From positions 1 to 49,274 of the forward strand of contig DXGO01000147.1 of the NCBI GenBank assembly GCA_019113885.1: a stretch of 49,274 nucleotides of DNA, in the 5' to 3' direction. A program made the position numbers and the translations under genes. This document shows positions 42,453-49,274 of the stretch, one piece after another (the first letter of the stretch is position 1; each line of letters begins with the position of its first letter). The stretch is from Candidatus Alistipes intestinipullorum. Lineage in GTDB: Bacteria > Bacteroidota > Bacteroidia > Bacteroidales > Rikenellaceae. The notes below the pieces were generated by a model. The model ran no database searches. It was not told where the DNA came from and saw only the letters and a list, made by a program, of their open reading frames with translations.

Positions 42453-43442
42453 TTACCGTGCGATTTTATCCCAGTCTACGAGGACGCTCATTCCGGGGCG
42501 GATGTTCTCCACGGCCGAGACGGGCTTGGCCTTGATGGCAAAGGTCCGGATGTCGAATCCTCCCTGTGTGCGGGTGGCGGCCCAGGTGGCGAAATCGGCC
42601 TGCGGGGCGATGTAGCTCACCTCGAACTCCACGTCGCGGTCCAGGGCGGGGACATAGCCGGTCATGTGCGTGCCGACGGTGATTCCGGGGAGCAGGGTCT
42701 CCTTGATGTTGAACGTCACCCAGATGTCGCTCATGTCGAGAATGGCGACCACGGGGTAACCGCTGCCGACGAGTTCTCCCTCTTCGGCGATGATCGTCGA
42801 TATTTCGCCGTTCACGGGCGAGTAGACCATGGCGTCGTTGATGTAGGACTCCACCTCGCTGACGGCACCCTGGGCCTGGCGGACGCGGGCGGCGGCGGCT
42901 TCCTTGTCCTCCTTGCGGGCACCGTCCGTTGCCAGTTCATACTGTGCCTTGGCGGCCAGGGCCGTAGCCTCCATGGCCTTGTAGTTGGCCTCGGCCTCGT
43001 CGAGTTTCTGCGAGGGCACCACCCCGCTGTCGTAGAGGTTTTGGACGCGCTCGTAGGTTTTGCGGGCCAACTCCAGCCCTGCCTGGGCCTTTTCCCACAT
43101 GTTCAGCGCCATCTCGATCTGCTGCCCGCGGGCACCGGCGATCGCAGCGGCATCGAGTGCCGAGGCGGCGCTTTTGACGGCCTCGGCCTGTTCGAGTTTC
43201 GCGTTCAGCTCGGGGGTCGAGAGCGTGTAGAGCAGGTCGCCCTTCGAGACTTGTTGCCCCTCTTCGACCTTCATGGCTTCAATGCGCCCGGGGACTTTCG
43301 AGGAGGCCTTGTACGTCGTGCATTCGACGGTTCCCTGAATCAGCGTCGGGGTGCGCTTGTTCAGGTAGAGGCTGATGAGCACCACGGCGAGAATGATCGT
43401 CGCACCGGCTGCCAGGATTCCGATTACGTTGCTTCGTTTCAT
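42453..43442 (-). CDS. HlyD family membrane fusion protein
   Basis: Adaptor between the ABC-2 permeases and TolC. The 329 residues start with one membrane anchor (about 8-27, GILAAGATIILAVVLISLYL), then a lipoyl half-motif (YKASSKVPGRIEAMKVEEGQ) and a long coiled-coil hairpin (about 75-190, Ala/Glu-rich). The second lipoyl half is INDAMVYSPVNGEISTIIAE, and a beta-barrel domain follows (DMSDIWVTFNIKETLL). The layout is that of the YbhG/EmrA/YhiI group. It lies 12 bases after the TolC-like gene. Nothing unusual is seen. Confidence 0.93.
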   Translation of the reverse strand: MKRSNVIGILAAGATIILAVVLISLYLNKRTPTLIQGTVECTTYKASSKVPGRIEAMKVEEGQQVSKGDLLYTLSTPELNAKLEQAEAVKSAASALDAAAIAGARGQQIEMALNMWEKAQAGLELARKTYERVQNLYDSGVVPSQKLDEAEANYKAMEATALAAKAQYELATDGARKEDKEAAAARVRQAQGAVSEVESYINDAMVYSPVNGEISTIIAEEGELVGSGYPVVAILDMSDIWVTFNIKETLLPGITVGTHMTGYVPALDRDVEFEVSYIAPQADFATWAATRTQGGFDIRTFAIKAKPVSAVENIRPGMSVLVDWDKIAR

Positions 43443-43454
43443 ATGGATTGATGT

Positions 43455-44909
43455 TTATTTTTTGTCGAAATGGATGGGACGTGCGTCATTGCGGCGGGCG
43501 TAGGCGGGGAATTCGTCGCTGATTCCCGAGGCTTCGAGCAGCTGAGCCAGCAGCAGGTCGTAGTTGTAGGCGGCCTGGAGGCGTTCGGTACGTACGCCCG
43601 CGAGGTTCAGTTCGGCGTCGATCAGGTCGGTTGAGGAACTCATGCCCTCCTTGAAGGCCGCCTGCTTCATCCGCAGGTACTCCTCGGCGAAAGCCAGCGA
43701 TGCGTCGATCGAGGTCATCTGGTTGCGGTAGTTCATCATCTGGTTGTAGAGTTTCTCGACCAGGATGGCGACATCCTGCCCGGCCTTGTTCTGCAATTCG
43801 CCCACACGGCGGGCAGTCTGCTTGGCCGCCGAGTATTTGTACTCCCGGTTCAGGCCGTCGAAGAGCTTGATGTTGACCCCCACGCCCACGGCCCAGCGGG
43901 GCAGTATCCCGGTGACCTGATAGTTGTAGAACGAGGCGCCTCCCATGGCGGCGACCTGCGGCAGAAACTCGGCGCGCTGGGCGCGGACGCCCTCCTCGGC
44001 CAGCTGGCGTTTGAGCGACACCTGGTTGAGCAGCGGGTTGCGGGCCTGTGCGAGGTCCTGGTAATAGGCCAACTCCTCGACCTGCGAGAGGATGAACATC
44101 GTCGTGATGGGCTGCCAGTTGTTTTCACGTCCGAGGGTGTTCGACAGGGCGCTGGCGACGGTTTGAACCTGCAATTTGGCATTGGCGAGCTCCCGTTCGG
44201 CCTCGGCCATCTTGAACTCCACATAGAGTCGTTCGCTCTGGGCGATCATGCCGTTCTTTTCCAGCGCGACGGCATCTTCGAGATGGCGTCGCATGCCGTC
44301 GACGACCTGTTGGCGCACGGCGACGACCTGCGTGGCGAGCGACAGCCCGAAATAGCGCTCCACCAGTTCGGAGATCAAGGCGTTGCGGGTCTGGTTCCCC
44401 TGCTCGACGGCGCTCTTCTCGTTGATCTTCGCAGCCCGGTTGGCGGCGTTGATCTTGCCGCCCATCCAGATCGGAAGCGTCACCTCACCGCCTACGAAGC
44501 CGAGGCTGCGGTCCTGCACCTTGAGGAACCAGTCGGCCTCGAGCATGGGATTCAGCAATCCCTGAATGCCTTGCAGGATGGTGGGATCGGTAATCAGCCC
44601 GCTGCCGAGGATCTTGCCTGCGAACTCCCGGGTCGGGTCCTTGAGGTTGTTGAAATCCACGCCGATGTCCTTGCCCAGATAGGCGTATGCACCCGTGACG
44701 TTGATCTGCGGCATCCGCAGGCCTATGGCGGCACGGCGCTCCTGTTGGGCGGCACGTTCTTCGTACTCGGCGGCTTTCAGGGCGGGATTCTCCGTAAGCG
44801 TGACGGCGATCGCCTCTTCGAGCGAGAGCATCTGTTTGTCGGTCTGTGCGAGTCCGAGCGTCGGCAGGGCCGTAGCTGTCGCAATGACGATCTTGAGAAC
44901 TGTTTTCAT
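43455..44909 (-). CDS. TolC family outer membrane channel
   Basis: The 484 residues begin with a cleavable signal peptide (MKTVLKIVIATATALPTLGL, cleavage near LA-QT) and no lipobox, unlike the NodT-type channel at 25273. Two OEP repeats follow: LSLEEAIAVTLTENPALKAA with RAAIGLRMPQINVTGAYAYL, and ARNPLLNQVSLKRQLAEEGV with AQRAEFLPQVAAMGGASFY. It is the first gene of an export operon with HlyD and two ABC-2 permeases. A clear -7 box is found upstream (44935-44943). Confidence 0.93.
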   Translation of the reverse strand: MKTVLKIVIATATALPTLGLAQTDKQMLSLEEAIAVTLTENPALKAAEYEERAAQQERRAAIGLRMPQINVTGAYAYLGKDIGVDFNNLKDPTREFAGKILGSGLITDPTILQGIQGLLNPMLEADWFLKVQDRSLGFVGGEVTLPIWMGGKINAANRAAKINEKSAVEQGNQTRNALISELVERYFGLSLATQVVAVRQQVVDGMRRHLEDAVALEKNGMIAQSERLYVEFKMAEAERELANAKLQVQTVASALSNTLGRENNWQPITTMFILSQVEELAYYQDLAQARNPLLNQVSLKRQLAEEGVRAQRAEFLPQVAAMGGASFYNYQVTGILPRWAVGVGVNIKLFDGLNREYKYSAAKQTARRVGELQNKAGQDVAILVEKLYNQMMNYRNQMTSIDASLAFAEEYLRMKQAAFKEGMSSSTDLIDAELNLAGVRTERLQAAYNYDLLLAQLLEASGISDEFPAYARRNDARPIHFDKK

Positions 44910-44934
44910 ACCGTGTATGTGATGCGTTTATTTT

Positions 44935-44943
44935 ACAAATATA
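44935..44943 (-). promoter_or_regulatory. Promoter -7 element for the TolC-HlyD-ABC operon
   Basis: TATATTTGT on the minus strand matches TAnnTTTG. It lies 25 bases before the ATG at 44909 in an AT-rich gap after the RibD-like gene. Confidence 0.6.
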
Positions 44944-45021
44944 ATAATTCTTTTGTCTCAGTGAACAGAGAATGCGCTATATGGAACATTTTTGGACCAC
45001 TATGGGCATAAAAAGGACGAT

Positions 45022-46101
45022 TTATGCCTGTATATGGCTATTGGCGTCATGCACTCCCTGTGCCAGTGACGGATAGACTCTTACGTCGATTCCCGCTTCG
45101 CGCAGCGTCAGGGCGCCGCGGCAGCAGACGAAACACGAGGGTTCATAGGCTGCGAAGACCACGCGGGCGAATCCGTAGCGCAGGATCAGCTGCGTGCAGC
45201 TTTCGGGTTCGCTTCGGCGATCGGAGCAGGGCTCCATCGAGGAATAGATCGTTGCGCCGTGCAGGTCGGCACCCGCGTCGAGGGCTTTGCGGATAGCCTC
45301 CTGTTCGGCGTGATGGGTGGGCGACGTTTCGTGGGTGTATCCTGTGAAGGTGCGCCCGTCGGGCAGTACGATGACTGCTCCGACGCAATAGCAGGTCGCG
45401 CACGGCACGCAGCGGCGTCCCTGGGCGATGGCCTCTTCGAGGTAGCGGAGGTCCGTCTGCGTCGTGTCGGGGTGCAGCGTGTACCAGGCGACCTTCATAC
45501 CGCCGAGCTCCTCGCGGCGGCAGGCGGCATGCTCGGGCGGCCGGAACTCGAAGTGCGCTCCCCCTTGCCCTGCTCCGAGTGTCAGGTGCGGATTGACGGC
45601 GCAACGTACGCTGTCGGCCATTCCCTCGTCGAGGAACATCCGGAGCAGTTCCGCCCCTCCTTCGACCAGCAGGTGCTCGACCCCCCGTTTCTCAAGCTCG
45701 GTGACGATCCGGGCCGCTGTGATCGGCCCGTCGCAGGCGATGACCGAGGCGGCTCCCTCCAGCCCGGGAATCGGCCGTGGGGAGAATACATAACGCTCAG
45801 CCTCTCCTTCGGTGAAGAAGCGGGCCGAAGGGGAAAGCGCTCCCGAACGGGTCACGGTGACCTTTGTCAGGTCGGGCCGCAGCCCTGCGGCCCTGCGGCG
45901 TTCACGTGCGGCTTCGTCGCGCAACAGAAGCGTCGGGTTGTCACGCCGGAGCGTTTCGGCGCCCACGAGGATGGCGTCGCAGGCGGCGCGCAGCCGCTGT
46001 ACCGCCTCCCAGTCCTCGGGCGTCGAAATCATCAGCCGCTCGGGCGCACGGTCGTCCAGGTAATGGTCGGCCGTGGTGGCGAAAGAGAGGGTCACTCGCA
46101 T
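45022..46101 (-). CDS. RibD-like protein with permuted domains (reductase then deaminase)
   Basis: The 359 residues join the two halves of RibD in the opposite order to the usual protein. Residues 1-205 match the RibD C-terminal reductase: ILVGAETLRRDNPTLLL (44-60), VEHLLVEGGAELLRMFLDEG (141-160), LTLGAGQGG. Residues 218-345 match the zinc deaminase: VGAVIVLPDGRTFTGYTHE, then HAEQEAI with His264 and catalytic Glu266, and MEPCSDRRSEPESC with Cys292 and Cys302. The spacing between the cysteines is one residue longer than in typical RibD. It may do the deamination and reduction steps of riboflavin synthesis, or act on another substrate. The start at 46101 overlaps the metallophosphoesterase by 10 bases; the frame open to 46539 is the shadow of that gene. 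Confidence 0.82.
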   Translation of the reverse strand: MRVTLSFATTADHYLDDRAPERLMISTPEDWEAVQRLRAACDAILVGAETLRRDNPTLLLRDEAARERRRAAGLRPDLTKVTVTRSGALSPSARFFTEGEAERYVFSPRPIPGLEGAASVIACDGPITAARIVTELEKRGVEHLLVEGGAELLRMFLDEGMADSVRCAVNPHLTLGAGQGGAHFEFRPPEHAACRREELGGMKVAWYTLHPDTTQTDLRYLEEAIAQGRRCVPCATCYCVGAVIVLPDGRTFTGYTHETSPTHHAEQEAIRKALDAGADLHGATIYSSMEPCSDRRSEPESCTQLILRYGFARVVFAAYEPSCFVCCRGALTLREAGIDVRVYPSLAQGVHDANSHIQA

Positions 46102-47255
46102 CGTTTCAGGGTGAAAAGGGTGATTTCGGGCCAGGCGCCCAACCGCATGGGATAGGCGACGTATCCGGTTCCGTCGTTGATGTATAGGGTGTGGTGTCCT
46201 TTGTCGTAGCGGCCGCTCCAGCGGGTATAGAGCCATTGTGCCGGGGACCATCCGCGTCCCCAGGGTCGGAATTTCATCTGCATCGAGTGTACGTGTCCGG
46301 CGAGTGTCAGGTCGCCGTATCCCGTAGCGATGATCTGCTCCCAGAGTTGGGGAACATGCACGAGCGTGATGTTGTAGAGCGATGCGGGCACTCCGGCATA
46401 GGCTTCGGGCAGTTGTGGAGCGGGAAGATGCCGGTCGTGCCGCTGTTCGCGCAAGGCGGGGTCGAAGGAGATTCCCGTGAGCGAGATGCTGTCGGTGCCG
46501 CGGCGCAGGTAGACGGTCGTGTCCTCGAGCACCGTCCACCCCATCTGCCGCTGCCGGGCGATGACCTCGCTCAGGTTCTCGGCGGCCGGGAAACGGAGAG
46601 AGTCCTTAATATAGGTGCCGACATCGTGGTTCCCGATGACCGACCATACGGGCGCCTCGATGCGTTGCAGGAGCCGCATCATCCGGGCGTCGAGCTCCGA
46701 GGCGCGGATGTTCACCAGGTCGCCGGTGAAGACGACCGCGTCGGGATGCAGGGCGTTGATGCTGTCGGCGATGCGTCGCAGTTCGCTCTCGGGGTTGACC
46801 AGCGTCCCGACGTGCAGGTCGGAGATCTGGGCGATGCGGAAGCCGTCGAACGCCGCCGGAATCCGCTCCGAGGCGATCTCCACGCGGTTGACACGCAGCC
46901 GTGTGCGGCCCCACGTGGTGCCCCATACGAAGAGCAGCGTCAACGCTCCTGCCACGAGATACCCCGTGCGGCGGAGCCCGACGGCGCGGAAGAGGTAGCA
47001 CGCCATGCGTGGAATGACGGTGACGATCCACGCCCAGAGCAGCCACATCTCCACGGCCATTATCCGGGTCCCGTTGTCGCGGCTCACGACCATGAGCAAC
47101 AGGATGACGGCCGGCAGCAGGTCGGTGGCGGCGAGCCAGGCGATGCCCCATCGGCCAACGGGGCGTCCCCGGCGTTTGTGCCGCCGTATGTGAATCCAGT
47201 CGGCGACGATACCGACCGACATGAGTATGGAGGCCAGGACAAGAAGCATAGGCAT
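46092..47255 (-). CDS. Membrane-anchored metallophosphoesterase (YkuE/YaeI-like)
   Basis: Of 387 residues, four hydrophobic segments at the N-terminus (about 2-125) come first. A calcineurin-like phosphoesterase domain follows with all metal-binding motifs: IAQISDLHVGTL, VVFTGDLVNIRA, SVIGNHDVGTY, VHVPQLWEQ and LTLAGHVHSMQMKF. Relatives act on phospho-lipids such as UDP-diacylglucosamine or on other envelope substrates; the substrate here is not known. The start at 47255 is fixed by a perfect minus-strand -7 box (47300-47308) that overlaps the earlier alternative start at 47303. It is co-transcribed with the RibD-like gene (10-base overlap). Confidence 0.9.
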   Translation of the reverse strand: MPMLLVLASILMSVGIVADWIHIRRHKRRGRPVGRWGIAWLAATDLLPAVILLLMVVSRDNGTRIMAVEMWLLWAWIVTVIPRMACYLFRAVGLRRTGYLVAGALTLLFVWGTTWGRTRLRVNRVEIASERIPAAFDGFRIAQISDLHVGTLVNPESELRRIADSINALHPDAVVFTGDLVNIRASELDARMMRLLQRIEAPVWSVIGNHDVGTYIKDSLRFPAAENLSEVIARQRQMGWTVLEDTTVYLRRGTDSISLTGISFDPALREQRHDRHLPAPQLPEAYAGVPASLYNITLVHVPQLWEQIIATGYGDLTLAGHVHSMQMKFRPWGRGWSPAQWLYTRWSGRYDKGHHTLYINDGTGYVAYPMRLGAWPEITLFTLKRCE

Positions 47256-47299
47256 TCGGTTTGCGGCTGCCCCTCCGCGCCGGGACGGGCGCCATGTCG

Positions 47300-47308
47300 G
47301 CAAAGATA
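47300..47308 (-). promoter_or_regulatory. Promoter -7 element for metallophosphoesterase-RibD-like
   Basis: TATCTTTGC on the minus strand, an exact TAnnTTTGC match; leader of about 38 bases to the ATG at 47255. Confidence 0.65.
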
Positions 47309-47348
47309 CGAAATTTTGGCCATCTCCTGCCGATTTTCATTTTTTCCG

Positions 47349-47357
47349 TATATTTGT
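47349..47357 (+). promoter_or_regulatory. Promoter -7 element for DUF4491-CapA
   Basis: TATATTTGT matches TAnnTTTG; leader of about 49 bases to the ATG at 47413. Divergent from the metallophosphoesterase promoter 40 bases away. Confidence 0.6.
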
Positions 47358-47412
47358 ATCTGAAACCACCGGACGGGGACGGAAGTCCCGCCCGGACAGA
47401 CGAAATTTGACG

Positions 47413-47718
47413 ATGGAATTCATTGCGCAATACAATTTGACGGGCCTCGTGATCGGTGTGGCCACATTCCTCATTATCGGAGTGTTCCATCCGCTGGTCA
47501 TCAAGGGCGAGTACTATTTTGGCGTGAAGGTCTGGTGGGTGTTCCTTGTGATGGGCCTCGCTGCCGTTGCCGGCTCGATCGCCGTGCGGCACCTGCTGTG
47601 GTCGACACTGCTGGCCGTCTGGGGGGCCTCGTCGCTCTGGAGCATCGGTGAACTCTTCGAGCAGCGCAAGCGCGTTGCCCGGGGGTGGTTTCCGCGCAAT
47701 CCCCGCCGCAAGGCGTAA
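47413..47718 (+). CDS. DUF4491 family small membrane protein
   Basis: The 101 residues have three hydrophobic segments (about 10-28, 38-57, 62-80). The signature LVIGVATFLIIGVFHPLVIK, then GEYYFGVKVWW, and a C-terminal basic tail (RKRVARGWFPRNPRRKA) match DUF4491 proteins of Bacteroidota and Firmicutes, whose function is unknown. The frame is open upstream to 47221, but the promoter at 47349-47357 and the hydrophobic start support the ATG at 47413. A CapA-like gene begins 16 bases after the stop codon. Confidence 0.85.
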   Translation: MEFIAQYNLTGLVIGVATFLIIGVFHPLVIKGEYYFGVKVWWVFLVMGLAAVAGSIAVRHLLWSTLLAVWGASSLWSIGELFEQRKRVARGWFPRNPRRKA

Positions 47719-47734
47719 ATCCCCGATTCCTGTC

Positions 47735-48820
47735 GTGGTTTCGCATTGTCGATATGTGGCTGCTGCGGTGTTGTCCGCGACGCTTTTCCTGGCGGGTTGC
47801 AAGCCGTCGGGAACTGTTGCGCCTCCTTCGGCAGCAGCTCCGGCGGGTTGGTCGGGGCCCGGCCCGGTTCCCCCGCCCCAATGTGTGCGCATGTGGTTCG
47901 GCGGCGACGTGATGCAGCACCTTCCGCAGGTCGAGGCGGCGCGCCGTGGCGACGGGTTCGACTATACGGATGTCTTTGCGGCGCTGGCGCCCCGCATGCG
48001 GGCGGCCGACCTGGCCGTCGTCAACCTCGAGACCACGCTCTCCCTCCATGGCCCCTATACGGGTTATCCGATGTTCCGCTCGCCCGTGGCGCTGGCCGAT
48101 GCCCTGCGTGACGCGGGGGTCGACGTGGCGCTGTTGGCCAACAACCACTGCTGCGACGGCGGGGCCGCGGGCATCCGCACGAGTATCGAGGCCCTCGACC
48201 GCTGCGGCATTCGCCATACGGGCGTATTCGCCGACAGTGCTGACTTCCGCCGCAACCATCCGCTCTACCTTACGTGCCACGGACTGCGCCTGGCCCTGGT
48301 CAACTATACGTACGGGACCAACGGACTGCCTGTTCCGCAGGGAATGATCGTCAACCGGATCGACACCGTGCGGATGGCCCGTGACGTGGCTGCGGCGCGG
48401 GCCGCGGGGGTCGATTTCGTCGTCGCCTGCCTGCACTGGGGCAACGAATACGAACGGCGTGAAAATGTGGTGCAACGCCGTTTGGCGAAGTTTTTGCGGC
48501 GTGAGGGGGTTGATGTCATTGTCGGGAGCCATCCGCACGTGGTGCAGCCGTGGGGCGGCGACTCCTCGCATGTGGTGCTCTATTCGCTGGGTAACCTGGT
48601 CTCGAACCAGCGGCGGCGCTACACCGACGGAGGTTTGGTGGCCGAGGTCGAGGCGGTGCGCCATCCCGGCGGGCGCATGACCTACCGGATGGTCCCCACG
48701 CCGGTGTGGGTGGCGGTGCCGGGCTACCGCATTCTGCCTCCCGAGGCGGCCGACACGCTCGCCGCGAATGCCGGGTACCGGCTGTTTCGCGATGACCTGC
48801 GGCAGCTGACGGGGTTTTGA
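47735..48820 (+). CDS. CapA family lipoprotein (poly-gamma-glutamate synthesis-type phosphoesterase fold)
   Basis: About 361 residues with a lipoprotein signal ending LSATLFLAGCKPSG, then a Pro/Ala linker and a PGA_cap domain. The metal-binding motifs are MWFGGDVMQHLPQ, AVVNLETTLS, VALLANNHCCDGG, ACLHWGNEYE, VGSHPHVVQPW and YSLGNLVSNQ. CapA-type proteins have a calcineurin-like metallophosphatase fold and occur in polyglutamate capsule and other envelope loci; no capB/capC genes are present, so the activity here is unknown. No ATG precedes the signal peptide, so the start is taken as GTG 47735 (GTG 47756 is possible), just after the DUF4491 stop codon. Confidence 0.83.
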   Translation: MVSHCRYVAAAVLSATLFLAGCKPSGTVAPPSAAAPAGWSGPGPVPPPQCVRMWFGGDVMQHLPQVEAARRGDGFDYTDVFAALAPRMRAADLAVVNLETTLSLHGPYTGYPMFRSPVALADALRDAGVDVALLANNHCCDGGAAGIRTSIEALDRCGIRHTGVFADSADFRRNHPLYLTCHGLRLALVNYTYGTNGLPVPQGMIVNRIDTVRMARDVAAARAAGVDFVVACLHWGNEYERRENVVQRRLAKFLRREGVDVIVGSHPHVVQPWGGDSSHVVLYSLGNLVSNQRRRYTDGGLVAEVEAVRHPGGRMTYRMVPTPVWVAVPGYRILPPEAADTLAANAGYRLFRDDLRQLTGF

Positions 48821-48872
48821 AGGCGGCTATAAGCGATGCGAATAGACGTATAAAAACTACCGATCGGAAATA

Positions 48873-48906
48873 TTTGGAAATTGCCTGTCGAAATACCTAT
48901 CTTTGC
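48873..48906 (+). promoter_or_regulatory. Promoter with -33 and -7 elements for the rubrerythrin gene
   Basis: TTTG (48873-48876), spacer of 21 bases, then TATCTTTGC (48898-48906): the most complete Bacteroidota-type promoter in the window. It leaves a leader of about 30 bases to the ATG at 48943, suggesting strong expression. Confidence 0.7.
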
Positions 48907-48942
48907 TTCAGGAAAACAAAAACACACTTAAACAATACAATT

Positions 48943-49274
48943 ATGGAAAAGAGCATCAAGGGTACGCGTACCGAACAGAATCTGTTGAAGGCATTTGCCG
49001 GCGAGAGCCAGGCGCGCAGCCGTTACGTCTTCTTCTCGAGCAAGGCCAAGAAGGAGGGATACGAGCAGATTGCCGGCGTCTTCGCCGAGACGGCCGAGCA
49101 GGAGAAGGAGCACGCCGAGCGTTTCTTTAAGTTCCTCGAGGGCGGCGAAGTGGAGATCACGGCCAGCTACCCCACCGGTCCGATCGGCACGACGGCCGAG
49201 AACTTGTTGGCAGCCGCGAAGGGCGAGAACGAGGAGTGGGATGTGCTCTACCGTGAATTTGCCAAGGTGGCTGA
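48943..49274 (+). CDS. Rubrerythrin (5' part, cut by window end)
   Basis: The first 110 residues of a rubrerythrin, a di-iron peroxide-scavenging protein of anaerobes. The ferritin-like helical bundle shows NLLKAFAGESQARSRYVFF with an iron-ligand Glu, and AETAEQEKEHAERFF with the ExxH iron ligands. The C-terminal rubredoxin domain would lie beyond the window. It is a single gene with a strong promoter. Confidence 0.93.
   Translation, partial: MEKSIKGTRTEQNLLKAFAGESQARSRYVFFSSKAKKEGYEQIAGVFAETAEQEKEHAERFFKFLEGGEVEITASYPTGPIGTTAENLLAAAKGENEEWDVLYREFAKVA

Noticed and set aside
46102..46539. N-terminal extension of the RibD-like protein back to 46539
   Set aside because: The extra residues are Arg/Pro-rich shadow of the metallophosphoesterase; the RibD reductase homology begins at the ATG at 46101.
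1..49274. Mobile elements, CRISPR arrays, tRNA or rRNA genes
   Set aside because: No transposase or integrase motif, regularly spaced repeat, or cloverleaf-like element was recognised anywhere in the window.

Overview
The window looks like a chromosomal segment of a GC-rich member of the Bacteroidota, most likely a gut Rikenellaceae such as Alistipes (inference, not proven by a marker gene). Three things support this. Promoters throughout carry the Bacteroidota -7 element TAnnTTTGC. Gene families typical of the phylum are present: OMP_b-brl_3 type TonB receptor, Mfa-like fimbrillin and FISUMP lipoproteins, DUF4491, and TolC/HlyD/ABC-2 sets without an ATPase. Gene content and order are ordinary chromosomal housekeeping and envelope functions. 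I see no phage, IS element, CRISPR array, tRNA or rRNA.

Layout. 1-288 is AT-rich intergenic DNA with a leftward promoter. 289-4818 (-) is an operon of a metal-type ABC-3 permease, an LptF/LptG permease, ribBA and fmt. 4916-6214 (+) is mtaB. 6339-10144 (+) is a TrkH potassium channel between an orphan membrane sensor-like protein and a SPOR-like periplasmic protein. 10260-12703 (+) holds an NfeD protein, flotillin-like FloA and a secreted esterase. 12963-15939 (+) holds two surface lipoproteins with FISUMP-type C-termini. 16038-19752 (-) is the methionine operon metY-metX-hom, preceded by what reads as a Met/Cys-rich leader peptide and attenuator. 19850-27233 is an RND efflux operon (adaptor, pump, outer membrane channel, TetR) with a divergent AraC regulator. 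27441-30332 (+) is a redox pair: a NapH-NapG-like polyferredoxin fusion and a Tat-exported aldo/keto reductase with C-terminal ferredoxin motifs. 30408-32585 (-) is a GH20 hexosaminidase. 32684-34065 (+) is mazG and a gamma carbonic anhydrase family gene.

34140-39942 (+) is a LytS/LytTR two-component pair followed by a Spy-like periplasmic protein and a TonB-dependent-receptor-like barrel. 40062-44909 (-) is a TolC-HlyD-ABC-2 permease-ABC-2 permease export operon. 45022-47255 (-) is a membrane metallophosphoesterase and a RibD-like protein with its two domains in reversed order. 47413-48820 (+) is a DUF4491 membrane protein and a CapA-like lipoprotein. 48943-49274 is a rubrerythrin cut by the window edge.

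The most interesting points are these. (1) The LytS-type kinase carries, between its first two membrane segments, a domain that reads like the RNA-binding cold-shock (OB) domain of transcription terminator Rho, predicted to face the periplasm. (2) A 31-residue leader peptide with a MMMVMCMC run is followed by mutually exclusive terminator and antiterminator pairings ahead of metY. (3) A CGTTTnACC motif sits exactly 29 bp before the -7 box of both genes downstream of the LytTR regulator, and in the first case belongs to a 21-bp-phased direct repeat. (4) A RibD homologue is permuted. (5) A NapH-NapG fusion has an internal twin-arginine segment. All family assignments come from reading motifs; no database search was run.
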